Shown: positions 11,967-24,184, counted from the stretch's first letter. The stretch is DNA of 64,000 nucleotides from Heracleum sosnowskyi (GCA_030848705.1 CM061243.1:8333044-8397043); one strand, 5' to 3'. Program-made: numbers and translations. Notes: generated from the sequence alone by a model not told the origin.

Positions 11967-13268
11967 TGTTAGGTCCTGATAAGTTTGTAGAAGGGGGGTT
12001 GAATACAAACTATACCGTTTTATCGAATTTGTCCTTTAAATGATTTAACTGTTTAGAACAAATTAATGCGGAATAAAAACTGAAACAATATTCAAGTTAA
12101 ATAGAAACTCTATTAAACTTGAGGAGTGTTACAACTTTGATCACTGATTACAAAGAACTTAATAAAACAAATCTAGAATAAATTCGACATGAATTTATCT
12201 ATTTTTGTAATAAAAAGGATCGAATACTAAGAAGTAGTTCGATATAAAATCTAGGGATTATGATCCGCTAGAAAGCTAAAGCAGTACAAGAGATACAATT
12301 CTTATGAATTAAATGTTGAAGAACAATCAAGAATTAAATCTCTTTCGAATTTTATAGCTTGACAGTTGAAGAAGTAATGAAGAGAGAATGAAATATTTGT
12401 TGCTGTCTTTACTTCTGTGTTAACTGATATCTAGAATGTCAACTGCCTTGTATTCCTTTATACAAACCACTTGTTCCTTTTCTTCACGCGCCAATCCACT
12501 GCAGAAAGTAATTGGAAGACTTTCTGGAAAACTAACAAATTTGCCTTGGAAGACAATCGGGAAGACAAGCCAATGTACTTGGAAGACATTCGGGAAGACA
12601 AGGGAATGGCCTAGGAAGACTTTCGGGAAGACAGCCTTGGTAGTCTTCCTAGTTCAAAGAACTAAGTCTTCCTAGTTCAATCCTAAGTCTTCCTAGTTCA
12701 AATATATTCTAATTTAAATAATTAACTAAATAAATTATGTATTAAATTAATTCTTTGCAGAATTAAATTAATAAATAATATACTTAATAATATTAATTAT
12801 TTATAAGAGAATAAATAGAATTAGTTGACTTCTCAATTAATTCCAGAATCACTTAAAACTTAGATAAATAACAAACAAAATAGTACGTTGACACTCGATG
12901 CACTGTCTGGTTCATGAGTGACTAACGACAATGTCTGTTCTTTATCTATTTAACTTTAAGCAGTGATTCACTACCTTCTCATTCAAGAACTCCGTAATCA
13001 GTATCTTTTTCTGTCACCACTTGAAATCTCTGTCACTTTAATAAATCCACTGAGCTTGAATACTTCATTGAGGCTTGATCAATAAATTGAGCTTCTTTCA
13101 ATGTAGAATCACTTCAAGTCTGTAGATGACTTTAATCTTCATTCTTTGACAGATATAACCTTCTGAGATTCCTGTGACAATTGATTTTTATTATTTACTT
13201 ATTACATCTTAATTAAAGTTGAGTAGAATCCTCGGTGTTTACAAATAGGCCTGGACATATGCCTTTCA
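11967..13268 (-). repeat. 5' LTR of inner SIRE element
   Basis: This is a 1302-bp LTR identical by eye to 36-1337. It should hold the element's promoter; no TATA position was assigned with confidence. It carries the same GGAAGAC/GTCTTCC array (about 12516-12700). Confidence 0.95.
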
Positions 13269-13273
13269 AGTAC
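13269..13273. repeat. Target site duplication AGTAC
   Basis: AGTAC here matches 31-35, flanking the inner element. The uninterrupted target is visible in LTR B (22331-22335), which proves the insertion point. Confidence 0.95.
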
Positions 13274-14715
13274 CAATGAAGACGTTGTCTAAGTACCAGG
13301 AAGGATTCCAGTGAAAGTGCGTTGTTTATTGACAATCTGTGTTTGAAGCAATTTGTACTGCTGCCGACTTATCAATTGGAATGCAATGAAGATGTGAAGA
13401 TTCAATTCAGTGTTAGTCGTCTGTGAACCAGACCAGTTGCACTAGGCGTCAACACATACGAAGAAGATCAACATATTTATCTGATAGAAAGAATTGATAA
13501 AGTCGGACATGATAATTCCAGAAAATATCAAACAGATTAACAAGAATTATCAGTGTTGAAGAAAACCATGAGAAGCTAAATTGTCGAAAGGAAAATCGTA
13601 CAGTCAAAAGGTGTTAAATGTACAAAAGTTGAAACCTCAATAAAGAAACTGCAAGAAAGGAAACTTTAAGGTTTAAGTGCTGACCAACCAAACCTTGGGT
13701 ACTAATCTACATTGTGACAAGGTTGGCCAAAAACCACTTCGATGGTTTTTGCTTGGTTCGATGGTTTTTTGGTTGGTTCGATGGTTTTTCTTCGATAGTT
13801 TTTTTTGTGGGTTCACACTGGAACCAGTTCAGCTTTGTTGGGGCCGAGATTTTTGACTGCTGCGATACTTTTAATGCTCCGATAGTTTATGAAATTTATT
13901 TTATAAACTTAAATAAATTTATTTTAAACTTTTTAATTAAGTTTATTATAAATTTAAATAAGTTTATTTTATAAATTTATTTAAACTAAAAAGGAGTATT
14001 TCGATAGTTTCTTTATAAGAAACCATCGAAGTGGTTTTAAAAAAAGAAACAAAGGATGGTTCGATAGTTTTCTTTTAGAAAACTATCAAGATGATTTTCT
14101 TTGATGGTTTTTCTCCTACAGCATGAAGAATTGTGTGGACACAATTTAAAGTTGTGTTCAATAGTTTTTTTTAAAACCATACAAGACTACACATTTGAAG
14201 CAGAAGATTTTTAAAAAGACAGACTTCTTCTGTTCTTCTTCTTCCTCGACGAAGAGAAGAAAATACAGAGAGAGACAGAGAAGGAGACATTTATTTTATA
14301 CCTGAACTTCTCACCGGGGAAACGTTATAATGCCCAAACTTTGTTCAATCTTAAGGGCCATTATAAGGTTTCTCCGGTAATTAAATCCTTTAGACAAACA
14401 AATAGATATAAACATTGTTTAGGATTTAATTTGTACAATCTTTGTAGAAGCAAGAACGATTGTTCTTGGAAGCCGGTAAATTTATTTACTGGGTGTAGCA
14501 CCCCTTCAAGATTTATATATCGAATATAATTCTTGGAAAATCTTGTGTCTTTATTTTCATGTCCGAATTACTATTCACCCTCAAGAACACAAACCCACTA
14601 CAAGAACACTAGTTTAATTATCCGCAAAAGATTCGAAAGAATTTTTTATAATTAGTGAGTATCGTATTCAACCCCCCCCCCCCCCCTCACTTCTACGATA
14701 CTTCGGGACCTAACA
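13274..14715 (+). repeat. Main part of outer LTR A
   Basis: This continues the LTR broken at base 35 and matches 22336-23780 with about twenty substitutions and a few small length changes by eye. It ends in CTAACA directly before a primer binding site. Features include a repeated CGATGGTTTT/CGATAGTTTT motif with inverted copies (about 13735-14180) and a C homopolymer near 14684-14697. Open frames at 13714-13974 and 14341-14529 are repeated in LTR B and look non-genic. Confidence 0.92.
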
Positions 14716-14939
14716 ATTGGTATCAGAGCTTGTTGATCGATATACAGATCAGATCCGATGTTTTAGACCAAACATTCAAGTTCTCAAAATTTTCGGATTT
14801 TTTAATTTTCAAAATTTTCATTTCTTGAAAATTTTGAATTTTAAATAATTTGAATTTTATTCTTGAAATATTTTTATTTTTCAAAAAGTTCGAAATTCTT
14901 GGAATTTAAAATATTTCATATCTTAAGCCAAGGGTTCTC

Positions 14940-15900
14940 AAAAGATTGTTAGATTCAAGATTCCTCCGAGCGGTAAAGATGATTTTAATCTTTTGAAGAA
15001 AAAGTTGACCATGTGTTATTCAGACGGAAAATCCCTGAACACGGGAATTGAAGAAAATGGTTGTCTTAATTTAAAGAAGCTGATTTCAGAACCTACTGAA
15101 GAAAATTATGGAATTTCCTCAAAGGCTTACTCCATAGGATCCCACTAGATTTTCAGATGCAGGAAAGGAATAAGTTTCTACGGATACAATTTTTCAAGAG
15201 ATTTTTAATCAACTCTATTGATTCAGGGATACACAATCACAAAGTGAATTGTACCAATGCTATATTTATCTGCGAATCAAAAGAGACTATAAGGAAAGGA
15301 ATTGAGGAGGTTAAAGACAATGGAATGGACATTCAAATATCTCAGTAACATACATTAATGTTGGAACCTCAGAACAGAATAGAAGAATTACTAGTAGCTG
15401 AATCAGAGGAAGCTCAGGTAGATGAAAGTGACTTGTACACTTCAGAAAACCTTGAGAGACTGGACTACAGATCAGTGTTTCACATGTCAAGGAAGTTTAG
15501 TCACATCAGATTCAGAAGGAGTACAAAAGCTACATCCAAGGATCAGGCCTATTTACTCCGAAGCAAAGACTCTTCAGGATTCAGTTCAAGAGGTAGTTAC
15601 AAGACTGAGATGGTGACAAAAACAAGATTGATAGTTTCAACTATGATAAGAACTATGTTACAAGAAACTATCAGGGTTTGCTACACTGTACGAGGAACCT
15701 GACAAAAAAAGAAGAATAGGGACTCAGTTAATGAGCTGAAACAAAAGTGGAATGCTTTGTTGAGGAAACATCAGGACAAAACTTATATTGCTTAAGGAAA
15801 TAGTTGGGATGGATCAGATGACGAGAAGATCATGGATATCTTGCTTTCATAGCAATCTCTAAAGATGATTCACCTCACATATCTCAGGTATCATTTCCTT
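14940..15900 (+). pseudogene. Decayed SIRE gag
   Basis: Translated pieces align with the inner element's gag. KFSHIRFRRSTKA corresponds to [12 protein letters not shown], the piece around 15358-15500 to the [10 protein letters not shown] part, and NSWDGSDDEK (about 15800) to [11 protein letters not shown]. Frames switch repeatedly and stops are frequent. The zinc knuckle is not recognisable. The pieces at 15157-15348 and 15358-15702 are the longest open stretches. Confidence 0.75.
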
Positions 15901-16989
15901 GAGCTTTCTTAAGAAACAACTCTTAGTTTTAGGGGTTAAGTTTCTGGCATATAAGACCTTCATTAAGCTAAGTTTCAGTATCCCTAGTAGAACAAGATTT
16001 GCTCATTTATTCTGAATTGTTTGTTAAGGGATAATCAATTTAAAAGATGGAAGAATTACCTTTAGTGTCAGTAGAATCTGTAGAACACCAAGCTATATCT
16101 AAAACTGACTTAGGTAATAGAGAAAGTTAGATGACATACAACAATAGAATGGATTAGATAGAATTAGTGATCTAATTGTTAATTCTTTTATTCCATGTGT
16201 ATTTAGAAAATTATTGAATACCTGTAAATCTACTTGCTACCTGTTACACTTGTGTATATTGGTTAAAGTAGAAAGTACTGAATTTTCTAAAATGCCTAAT
16301 TTGCACATTTCTTATCTGCAATGTCATAATGCTGAATGTATGCCATGTATTCTTATTAACATGCCTGCTTATCTGAATTTCATGAATGCATCTCTTAGTA
16401 CTTGCATTAATCATATAAAAAGCATGTTTAAGAATCACATTAGGGCAAAGACTGCTGGTCAGTCAGAGATAAGAATAAGCATGTAAAGGTTGAAGCTGTT
16501 GTTACCTCTGTTAAAAGCAAAATCTCTAATCCATCTGGACCCAAGCAAAGAAGTTGGGTACCAAGAACTTTTAATCCATTTGTGAGTGCAGGGCAAAGAA
16601 GGTTAATCGATTTATATGGTTTCTTGGTTATTACTACTGAAGACATATGATCGAAGAAAGAACTTGCTATCAAATGTGATTGAGAAAGATATTCCGTCAA
16701 TAATCTTTGGAGATGACAACAAAGATTTTCATCACGGGACATGGCTACGTTGGAAAAGGAATGTCATCATGTTTACAATAATTGGTATCATTGATAACAA
16801 CTAATAATTGGAGTCAAGGATAACAATTAGAAGCATCTTTCTTGCTGAAGATTCAAAGCACAAATCTTCTGTTTAGACAGTTCTGCATCAAAGGACAAAA
16901 TGTCAATTCAACGAAGGAGCAGTGTTTATCTCAAGCAGAAAGGTTGAGAAGCTTGCTATTCAAAGAGTAAGAAAAGAATATGTTCATAG
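15901..16989 (+). other. Decayed gag tail and linker to pol
   Basis: Short plus-strand pieces, for example around 16214-16486, have composition like the long C-terminal part of SIRE gag (Cys- and Asn-rich segments resembling [13 protein letters not shown]). No intact domain is left. The minus-strand open frames here are chance. Confidence 0.5.
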
Positions 16990-19200
16990 TTAACCTGGAA
17001 TCTCAGGCAAAGGTGAAGTCAACAGTTTCCACTATAAAGCTTCATTAGACAAGAGTTTAGCTATGACATAAGAAGCTCACACACTTGTATAACAATACAA
17101 GGAACTCTTTTGTAAAGGGGGAATTGGTGAGAGGACTGCCTCATCTGGGATTCAAGCTGGATGAAATATGTGAGGCAAGTTAGAAAGTGAAGTCAAAGAA
17201 ACATCACAAAAAGCTATAATATGATAAGCATTACTGAGCCGCTTCAGATGATACGTATGGAATTCTACAGACTAGTTAATGTCTTGTCTATATCAAAGTA
17301 AAGATATATTTCAGTGATGGTTGATGACTACTCTTAATACAAAAAGGTGTTGTTCGTGCAATCTAAAGGACATGACATCACAGATGATTCACATTTCCCT
17401 GATTAGTAACAAATACAGGAAGACCCCGTATGAGGTAATGGCCAATAGAAGCAAACACTGAATTTCTTTCAGGTGTTTGAAGGAAAATGTTTTACAGTAA
17501 AATATGAAAGTGAACATCTTGGCAAGATTGACAGCTAAGGCTCATGAGGATATTTTCCTTGGCTACTCAGTGGAATCTAGAGCCTATGAGGTAAATGTGA
17601 TTAATCAACAAGAGGTGATTGAAAGTCTGAATATGATGTTCAACAACTCCAAGCTCCCAGCTGTTATGTGTGATATTAATAGTAATGATGATTCAAATCA
17701 AAGCAGTGGTAATGGTAGTTTAACTACACAACTCAGTACTTCAACAGAACCACTCAGCGAGGATGAGGATTCTCAGGAAATTCCAGCAACAGCTTAGGGG
17801 GAGCAAAAGAAGGATCAATTAGTCAAATCAACACCACAATGAAAATCAAGAGGACACTTCAAGAACATATCTGTCAAGACAAAGGGTTTAGATTCAAGAT
17901 CATTCCTGATGTCTAGTTCTTAGTGATCCTAGTGGTGGAGTGAAGACTGGAGCTATAGAGTATGAATGATTATTTCCTTGGTTTTCTTTCTGAAGAAGAA
18001 ACTAGGAAAGTTAAAGAAGCTCTGATAGATCCAGATTGGGTGATTGCATAGCAAGATGAACTCAATCAGTTCTAAAGGCAGATTGTATGGAAGCTGGTAT
18101 GCAGACCAAATAACAGAGTTGTAATTGGTACAAGGATAACCAGAAGTTTACTGGATGACAATGGCATTGTTATGAGGGACAAGGCCAAACTGGATGCTAG
18201 GTTACTATTAGGAAGCAGTATCTAACAAGAAGCACCAGTGACGAGACTTGAGTATATCAGGATATATTTGGAACCTGCTGCATATTCAAACTTTAATATC
18301 TATATGGTGAATATGATCAAGTGCACTCCTAATTGGTGAGATAGTAGAAGAAATCAATGTACAACTTCTCTTCAAGATCACAACAGGTTGGTATGAACTA
18401 GTATCAATACTCAAGCAATCGTCAAAGACATGTGATATCATGATTATATTATATGTTGGTCTGCTAACGAAAACTTGTGCAAGAAATTTTCCAAGTCATT
18501 GAGATGAGTATGTTGGGAAAGTTACAATTCTTTTTGGAATTACTTTAAGTAAGCCAAAAGAGTGACGGCAATAAAAGTAAGTCAAGAATCTTTTGAATGT
18601 GCACAATTGGGAAGATTCTAGACATGCCAAGACTCCCTGCCAACAGTAGCCACTTAAGCTTGATCAGGACAAATCAGGTAAAAGACAGAAATGACAAGCT
18701 AAAGAGGTATGATCATCTCATTAATTTATTAACTGCAAATTGACCACACATATTTTATTCTCAAGTTGCCAATGTGCAAGGTTCTACGTGGATTTCAGAA
18801 AATCTAGTCTTATAGCTATTAACAAGATTTTTGGATATCTTAAGGGAATACCAAATCTCGGTATATGGTACCCTAAAGATACTTGTTAACATGTTTAGCT
18901 ATATAGATATAAAATATGCAGGTTGTAAGAAAGATAGGAGAAGCATCTCCGGAAGCTGTCAACCCAAATGACAAGAGAAGCATCTCTAGAAGCTGTCAAC
19001 TTCGTGGAGGAAGATTGATTTCTTGAAATAACTTCATCTCCAACAACTCTGTGGAACACTCCACGACAATGCACCTTGACACCAGGTATCATTTCTTTCG
19101 AGAGCATGTCTTCAATTCATAGAGTAACTTGCAGACACATTTACTAAATCACTTGTTATGTTAAATTTTCAAGACTGGTTTATAAACTTGGGATATTAGT
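16990..19200 (+). pseudogene. Decayed SIRE pol
   Basis: Pieces match the inner pol in order. VRGLPHLGF (about 17128) corresponds to VRGLPQMEF before integrase. EDIFLGYSVESRAYEV (17550) is the integrase end. DPDWVIA then a stop (18030) is the start of reverse transcriptase. A degenerate VTRLEYIRIYLEPAAYSNF piece (18240) and a YIDIKYAGCKKDR piece (about 18900) mark the RT and RNase H. Many stops and frame changes are present, and the catalytic YVDD is not intact. 17504-17797 is the longest open part. Confidence 0.78.
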
Positions 19201-19948
19201 TATTGCACATTATTTGAAAATCCCATCTGCAAGAAACTCTTAAAATAAGTTCATAAGTATTAAGTTGTCCATAGTTTAAGGACTTGTGAATTTATTTAAC
19301 ATCCAGTCCTCATGTTAATAATTATCTGTAGAATCATTGCCATGTGTGTAGTTAATATATTTCATTGGTGATTATTTAAGGATAATTTAAATAATTAAAT
19401 GCTAATATCTAACTAATAGATATTTAGTATTTATTTATTTATTTATTTATTTTATTTGAATTATGGAAATTGAAGCAGTTCAATATCTTATTTGCTCCGT
19501 AATTTAAAATACATAAAATAAATATGCAGCATAATTTATTGGATTTTAATTGGCTTATATCAGTTAATGATATTTAGTCGATTTTATTCTAAGAAAATTG
19601 TGAGATTTTTGTTGTCTGTGAATTTCGTTAATTTTTTTTTTGATCTGGAACAAATTCAAGGATGAACAGAAAACAAAAATCAAGAAGTTCATTTTAAACT
19701 AGTAACAGGTTTGAAATGACATGAGCAACAAAATCTATCGAAAAAGGAATTTCGATAGTTTTCTGAGTAGTTGATAAAAAGTATCGAAAGTAATTTTTGA
19801 TGGTTTTTGTTTAAGAAAAGAAAACTTATCGAAGAAAAGTCTCGATAGCTTTTGAAATTGGAAATGAAATCTATCGAAAGAATTCAATTCTTTACTATTC
19901 GAATTTCTCGATAGTTTTCAGAAAAGTACAACTTCTCGATAGTTCATT
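19201..19948 (+). other. Pol-to-env spacer of outer element with CGATAGTTTT array
   Basis: This is an AT-rich non-coding stretch. From about 19735 to 19970 it contains many copies of CGATAGTTTT and AAAACTATCG-like units in both orientations. The same motif is in the element's LTRs, and the array sits in the same relative place as the GGAAGAC array of the inner element. Confidence 0.7.
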
Positions 19949-20614
19949 TTGAAAACTATCGAACGTGAGATGTCACAAATGGACATAGATCCAGAGCCCT
20001 CAGTGGTCATCCCTGACCAGGAGGTTGAAAACCAACAGCCTCTAACCACGGTCATAGAGCCTTTGAAAGAAACAAATGAAACAACAACAGAAACTCCTAC
20101 CCCTACTATACCACCCACTCAAATAACTGAGAGTGTAGAGGGAGTCAGTGCCAAAGCTGCACCAAATAAGGAGATACACCATTCAACAACAGCTCTGCCT
20201 TCTGCTAAAAGAAGAAAACTAGAAACCAAGGCAACTGTTGAACCTTCATTACCTTCTTTCATCGAGCCTCTAACAGATTTTTCTGAAGCTGAATGGGCAG
20301 TGATAACCAAAGCTATATCTGAACCCCTACCCCAAACAGAAAAAGGAAAATTGACGGAAGCAACTAGTTCTCCGACCATATTACGGCCAGGACCACCGGT
20401 TGAAGGTTCTTTAATGAACCGAGAGTCTTCACAAACGTTGAGAGAAGGTTCTGACCCAAATGCAGAATCTAAATGGTCATTACCTAACTCCCCAGATGGA
20501 ACATATCTGGATCCTGCGGGTACCGGGTCTGACATAGGTGCAGATCGGCAACTCGGTAACAATGAATCAATTTCATTTGAGGAGTTACCTGAGGATATGT
20601 CTGCAAAGACTTAA
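19949..20614 (+). pseudogene. Shortened env-like ORF of outer SIRE element
   Basis: A 221-codon open frame resembles the middle of the inner env-like ORF: both have the TTVIEP/TQVIEP motif, a Glu/Thr/Pro-rich stretch, a basic cluster (KRRKLE versus KKRKTY) and MDID. The inner protein's N-terminal domain, coiled coil and C-terminal domain are missing, and stops follow at 20612. Further out-of-frame similarity continues to about 20960. It is best taken as a remnant, though the open frame could still be translated. Confidence 0.65.
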
Positions 20615-21860
20615 GAGGGAGTTTCAGGGCCTCTGTTATCAATAGAGCCTGATTCCAACCCCCCCAGAGATTCAAACTCTGGATCCTGTTGAGGATTGAT
20701 CATCGCAAGATGATCAACAACTTGGTTTAACCAAGGACGGGGATTTGCGAAACCCCATTGCACCACCAGTGACCTCCTTAAGGATGGCTATGGTGATTTT
20801 CCTTGCAGGTACATTTGGATGCTGAAGCTCTGAGAGATAAGAGTGAAACACTAGTGAGGTACACGAAACAGAATCACACACTCACAGTGAGGAAGAAAGA
20901 GAAACACTAAATCCCATTCCCTGTCCCTTAAACTTGGTTCGTAATGTTTTACCTTTAAAGACCTAACAGTTGAGACCTCATTTCGGGACCTAACAATTGG
21001 TTGTTTTAGGGCCCTAACAAGTGTGATCTAACAGTTGTGAGGTATAAGGAAGATGTCAGGAAATTTGGTTCATAGGACGATCGACGGTGAAGCCATCTTA
21101 CAGTATTTAAAGGGCACAGTTGATCAGACTACATATTACTACTTCTTTTCTAACAAATGCTACATGAGAATTTCTTCAAGACCCAGAAAACTTCTTTTCT
21201 TAACTAAGGGGGAGAAATGAGTTATAATCAGATTATTGGAGGATTCCTCAACTAAGGGGGAGAAGTGGTAAGAAAAAGTAGAGGTACACCACACCACAAT
21301 TCTATTGATCTTTCAACTATTGGGGAGAGACTAAGGGGAGAAGTAGTAGATTTCCTAGAAGACGGAGAAGTGGTATTGGTTCACCACTGTTCTAATAAGG
21401 GGAGCAACTGTATTCCATAGGGGGATGAGTTGTATTCCAAATGAGGAGAAGCAAGGGAGATATGTGCTTTTCAGAAAAGGAAATATGGTTGTACAACAGA
21501 AGCCGCTGAACTCCGAATGGAGAGAAGTGGAGAGGTATACTTCAGTAAGTGGTAGACAAAGACATATTCATTACCACTGAAGAATCTCGAGAAGCTGCTA
21601 ATGATTACTTCAAGACTGAGAAGGATTATTTGGCAGAGATTTAAAGAACCAAAGAAATGAAAATGAGTTACTACATGAATATCAGTTCAGTCCTAAAAGA
21701 ACAATCATCTATCAATTCAGTTTGAACAAGATATCTGGAAGTGAAGAATTTGATCCAGAAAACTAGTAGCATTATTTACAAGTCCCGGGTAATCACTTTT
21801 TTCTACTTGTTAGTTGAGTTATCCTCTCTATAATTTGTTTGTTAGGTTTAACAATCAAAT
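20615..21860 (+). other. Remnant env tail and 3' untranslated region of outer element
   Basis: Scrambled sequence with several GGGGGAGAAG-type purine blocks (for example near 21205, 21250, 21325) that look like repeated imperfect polypurine tracts. Copies of the LTR-end phrase CGGGACCTAACA appear near 20983. No open frame of note. Confidence 0.5.
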
Positions 21861-21870
21861 AGGGGGAGAT
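21861..21870 (+). promoter_or_regulatory. Polypurine tract of outer SIRE element
   Basis: AGGGGGAGAT directly before TGTTGGTGAG, the first bases of LTR B. It is the same tract as in the inner element. Confidence 0.85.
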
Positions 21871-23780
21871 TGTTGGTGAGATCACAAGGCAGTATGAACA
21901 GGAAGACGTGATAACTCAACACTAGAACATGACAGGTAAATAATACTACGCCTACACAGAAATCAGGAAGAAATGAATACAAGGCAAATACAAAGAATCA
22001 AAACATTAGATAGATCTTTGAAGTCTACTACAGGCCACTGAAAGAAGTTCATTAACATGTTCATGCCTCAGTGAAGAATAAGGTTTGAAGATTTTCAAGG
22101 TTTCGGAAGGTGTGTAGATTCAGTATAAGTGCCACAAGAAGATTTCAGTGTATTAGCATTGATTGTGTTATAGACAGTGTTCGAAGCATAAGAATCTGGT
22201 TTAATTGAATACATGGTAAAGACAAAGGTTAAAGAAGATAGCTACAGTCTTGAAGTTATACTCACTGACAGAAGTTCATTTATATGTTCGAGCGTCAGTG
22301 AAGAACAGAGAATGAAGTATTCAAGATTGTAGTACCAATGAAGACGTTGTCTAAGTACCAGGAAGGATTCCAATGAAAGTGTATTGTTTATTGACAATCT
22401 GTGTTTGAAGCAATTTGTACTGCTGCCGACTTATCAATTGGAATGCAATGAAGATGTGAAGATTCAATTCAGTGTTAGTCGTCTGTGAACCAGACCAGTT
22501 GCACTAGGCGTCAATACATACGAAGAAGATCAACATATTTATCTGATAGAAAGAATTGATAAAGTCCGACATGATAATTCCAGAAAATATCAAGCAGATT
22601 AAAAAGAATTATCAGTGTTGAAGAAAACCACGAGAAGCTAAATTGTCGAAAGGAAAATCGTACAGTCAAAAGGTGTTAAGTGTACAAAAGTTGAAACCTC
22701 AATAAAGAAATTGCAAGAAAGGAAACTTCAAGGTTTAAGTGCTGACCAACCAAACCTTGGGTACTAATCTACATTGTGACAAGGTTGGCCAAAAACCACT
22801 TCGATGGTTTTTGCTTGGTTCGATGGTTTTTTGGTTGGTTCGATGGTTTTTCTTCGATAGTTTTTTTTGTGGGTTCACACTGGAACCATTTCAGCTTTGT
22901 TGGGGCCGAGATTTTTGACTGCTGCGATACTTTTAATGCTCCGATAGTTTATGAAATTTATTTTATAAACTTAAATAAATTTATTTTAAACTTTTTAATT
23001 AAGTTTATTATAAATTTAAATAAGTTTATTTTATAAATTTATTTAAACTAAAAAGGAGTATTTCGATAGTTTCTTTATAAGAAACCATCGAAGTGGTTTT
23101 AAAAAAAGAAACAAAGGATGGTTCGATAGTTTTCTTTTAGAAAACTATCAAGATGATTTTCTTTGATGGTTTTTATCCTACAGCATGAAGAATTGTGTGG
23201 ACATAATTTAAAGTTGTGTTCGATAGTTTTTTTTAAAACTATACAAGACTACACATTTGATTGAAGCAGAAGATTTTTAAAAAGACAGACTTCTTCTGTT
23301 CTTCTTCTTCCTCGACGAAGAGAAGAAAATACAGAGAGAGACAGAGAAGGAGACATTTATTTTATACCTGAACTTCTCACCGGGGAAACGTTATAATGCC
23401 CAAACTTTGTTCAATCTTAAGGGCCATTATAAAGTTTCTCCGGTAATTAAATCCTTTAGACAAACAAATAGATACAAACATTGTTTAGGATTTAATTTGT
23501 ACAATCTTTGTAGAAGCAAGAACAATTGTTCTTGGAAGCCGGTAAATTTATTTACTGGGTGTAGCACCCCTTCAAGATTTATATATCGAATATAATTCTT
23601 GGAAAATCTTGTGTCTTTATTTTCATGTCCGAATTACTATTCACCCTAAAGAACACAAACCCACTACAAGAACACTAGTTTAATTATCCGCAAAAGATTC
23701 GAAAGAATTTTTTATAATTAGTGAGTATCGTATTCAACCCCCCCCCCCCCCCCACTTCTACGATACTTCGGGATCTAACA
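21871..23780 (+). repeat. Complete outer LTR B (1910 bp)
   Basis: It starts TGTTGG and ends CTAACA. It carries the uninterrupted form of the sequence into which the inner element inserted in LTR A. It has the CGATAGTTTT-type array and a C run (23739-23753 region). About twenty point differences from LTR A over ~1.44 kb, mostly C/T and G/A changes, suggest decay by cytosine deamination. Confidence 0.93.
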
Positions 23781-23856
23781 ATTGGTATCAGAGCTTGTTG
23801 ATCGATATACAGATCAGATCCGATGTTTTAGACCAAACATTCAAGTTCTCAAAATT
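23781..23856 (+). mobile_element. Extra primer site and leader after LTR B
   Basis: These 76 bases equal 14716-14791, the primer binding site and leader that follow LTR A. Similarity stops abruptly at AAAATT. The right LTR is thus followed by interior sequence, not by flanking DNA, so LTR B also served as a left LTR of another, now lost, copy. Confidence 0.92.
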
Positions 23857-24184
23857 ATTAAAAATACTACTTTAATACTTCAAATCTAAAAAAAGACTTA
23901 TAAATTTTATAAGAGTTTATTAACTTAGTAAGCATGTAACCGTCCAAATTTTCAATATATTTTGTTGTAATAATATAAATTTAAATAAAAACATTTTTAA
24001 AAAAGTCATGTTTTTTTAATTTTAATCAAAGTATAACTGAAAGAGTTTGTAGTTATGTAATACGTGTGATTTTTGATTGAATTATATGAATTTTTTATTA
24101 TGTTAAATATTTTATTAATTGTATTTGTTAAAAAAATAATTAAGTATGTTAAAATACTTAAAATATTTTAAATAATTAAACACA
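23857..24184. other. AT-rich stretch without features
   Basis: No ORF, terminal repeat or motif was recognised here. Its left edge is the breakpoint of the truncated SIRE leader. Confidence 0.6.

Larger units (their letters stand above)
36..13268 (-). mobile_element. Full-length SIRE-type Ty1/copia retrotransposon
   Basis: This 13.2-kb element lies on the minus strand: 5' LTR 11967-13268, primer binding site, gag, pol, spacer, env-like ORF, polypurine tract, 3' LTR 36-1337. The LTRs start TGTTAGG and end TTTCA on the plus strand, and the element is bounded by the 5-bp repeat AGTAC (31-35 and 13269-13273). The two LTRs look identical by eye at a constant offset of 11931 bp. The order PR-INT-RT-RH in pol is that of copia. 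A long extra ORF after pol, large size and long LTRs are marks of the SIRE/Maximus lineage. Identical LTRs imply a recent insertion. Apart from a frame change between gag and pol, the coding regions are open, so the element may be autonomous. Confidence 0.95.
14716..21870 (+). mobile_element. Interior of degenerate outer SIRE-like element
   Basis: The interior starts with ATTGGTATCAGAGC, a perfect initiator-Met tRNA primer site, and ends with the polypurine tract AGGGGGAGAT (21861-21870). Between them lie relics of gag, integrase, reverse transcriptase, RNase H and an env-like ORF in the same order as the inner element. All but the env-like part are full of stops and frame changes. It cannot encode its own transposition proteins and would have needed help from a relative such as the inner element's family. 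Confidence 0.88.

Noticed and set aside
13714..14529. ORFs of 86 and 62 codons, repeated in LTR B at 22776-23595
   Set aside because: Conserved only because the two LTRs are near-identical. Low-complexity translation, no start context or domain.
14716..14730. TGGTATCAGAGC thought of as part of a tRNA gene
   Set aside because: It is complementary to the initiator tRNA 3' end and adjoins LTR ends (also at 23781 and, reversed, at 51167 and 11952), so it is a primer binding site.
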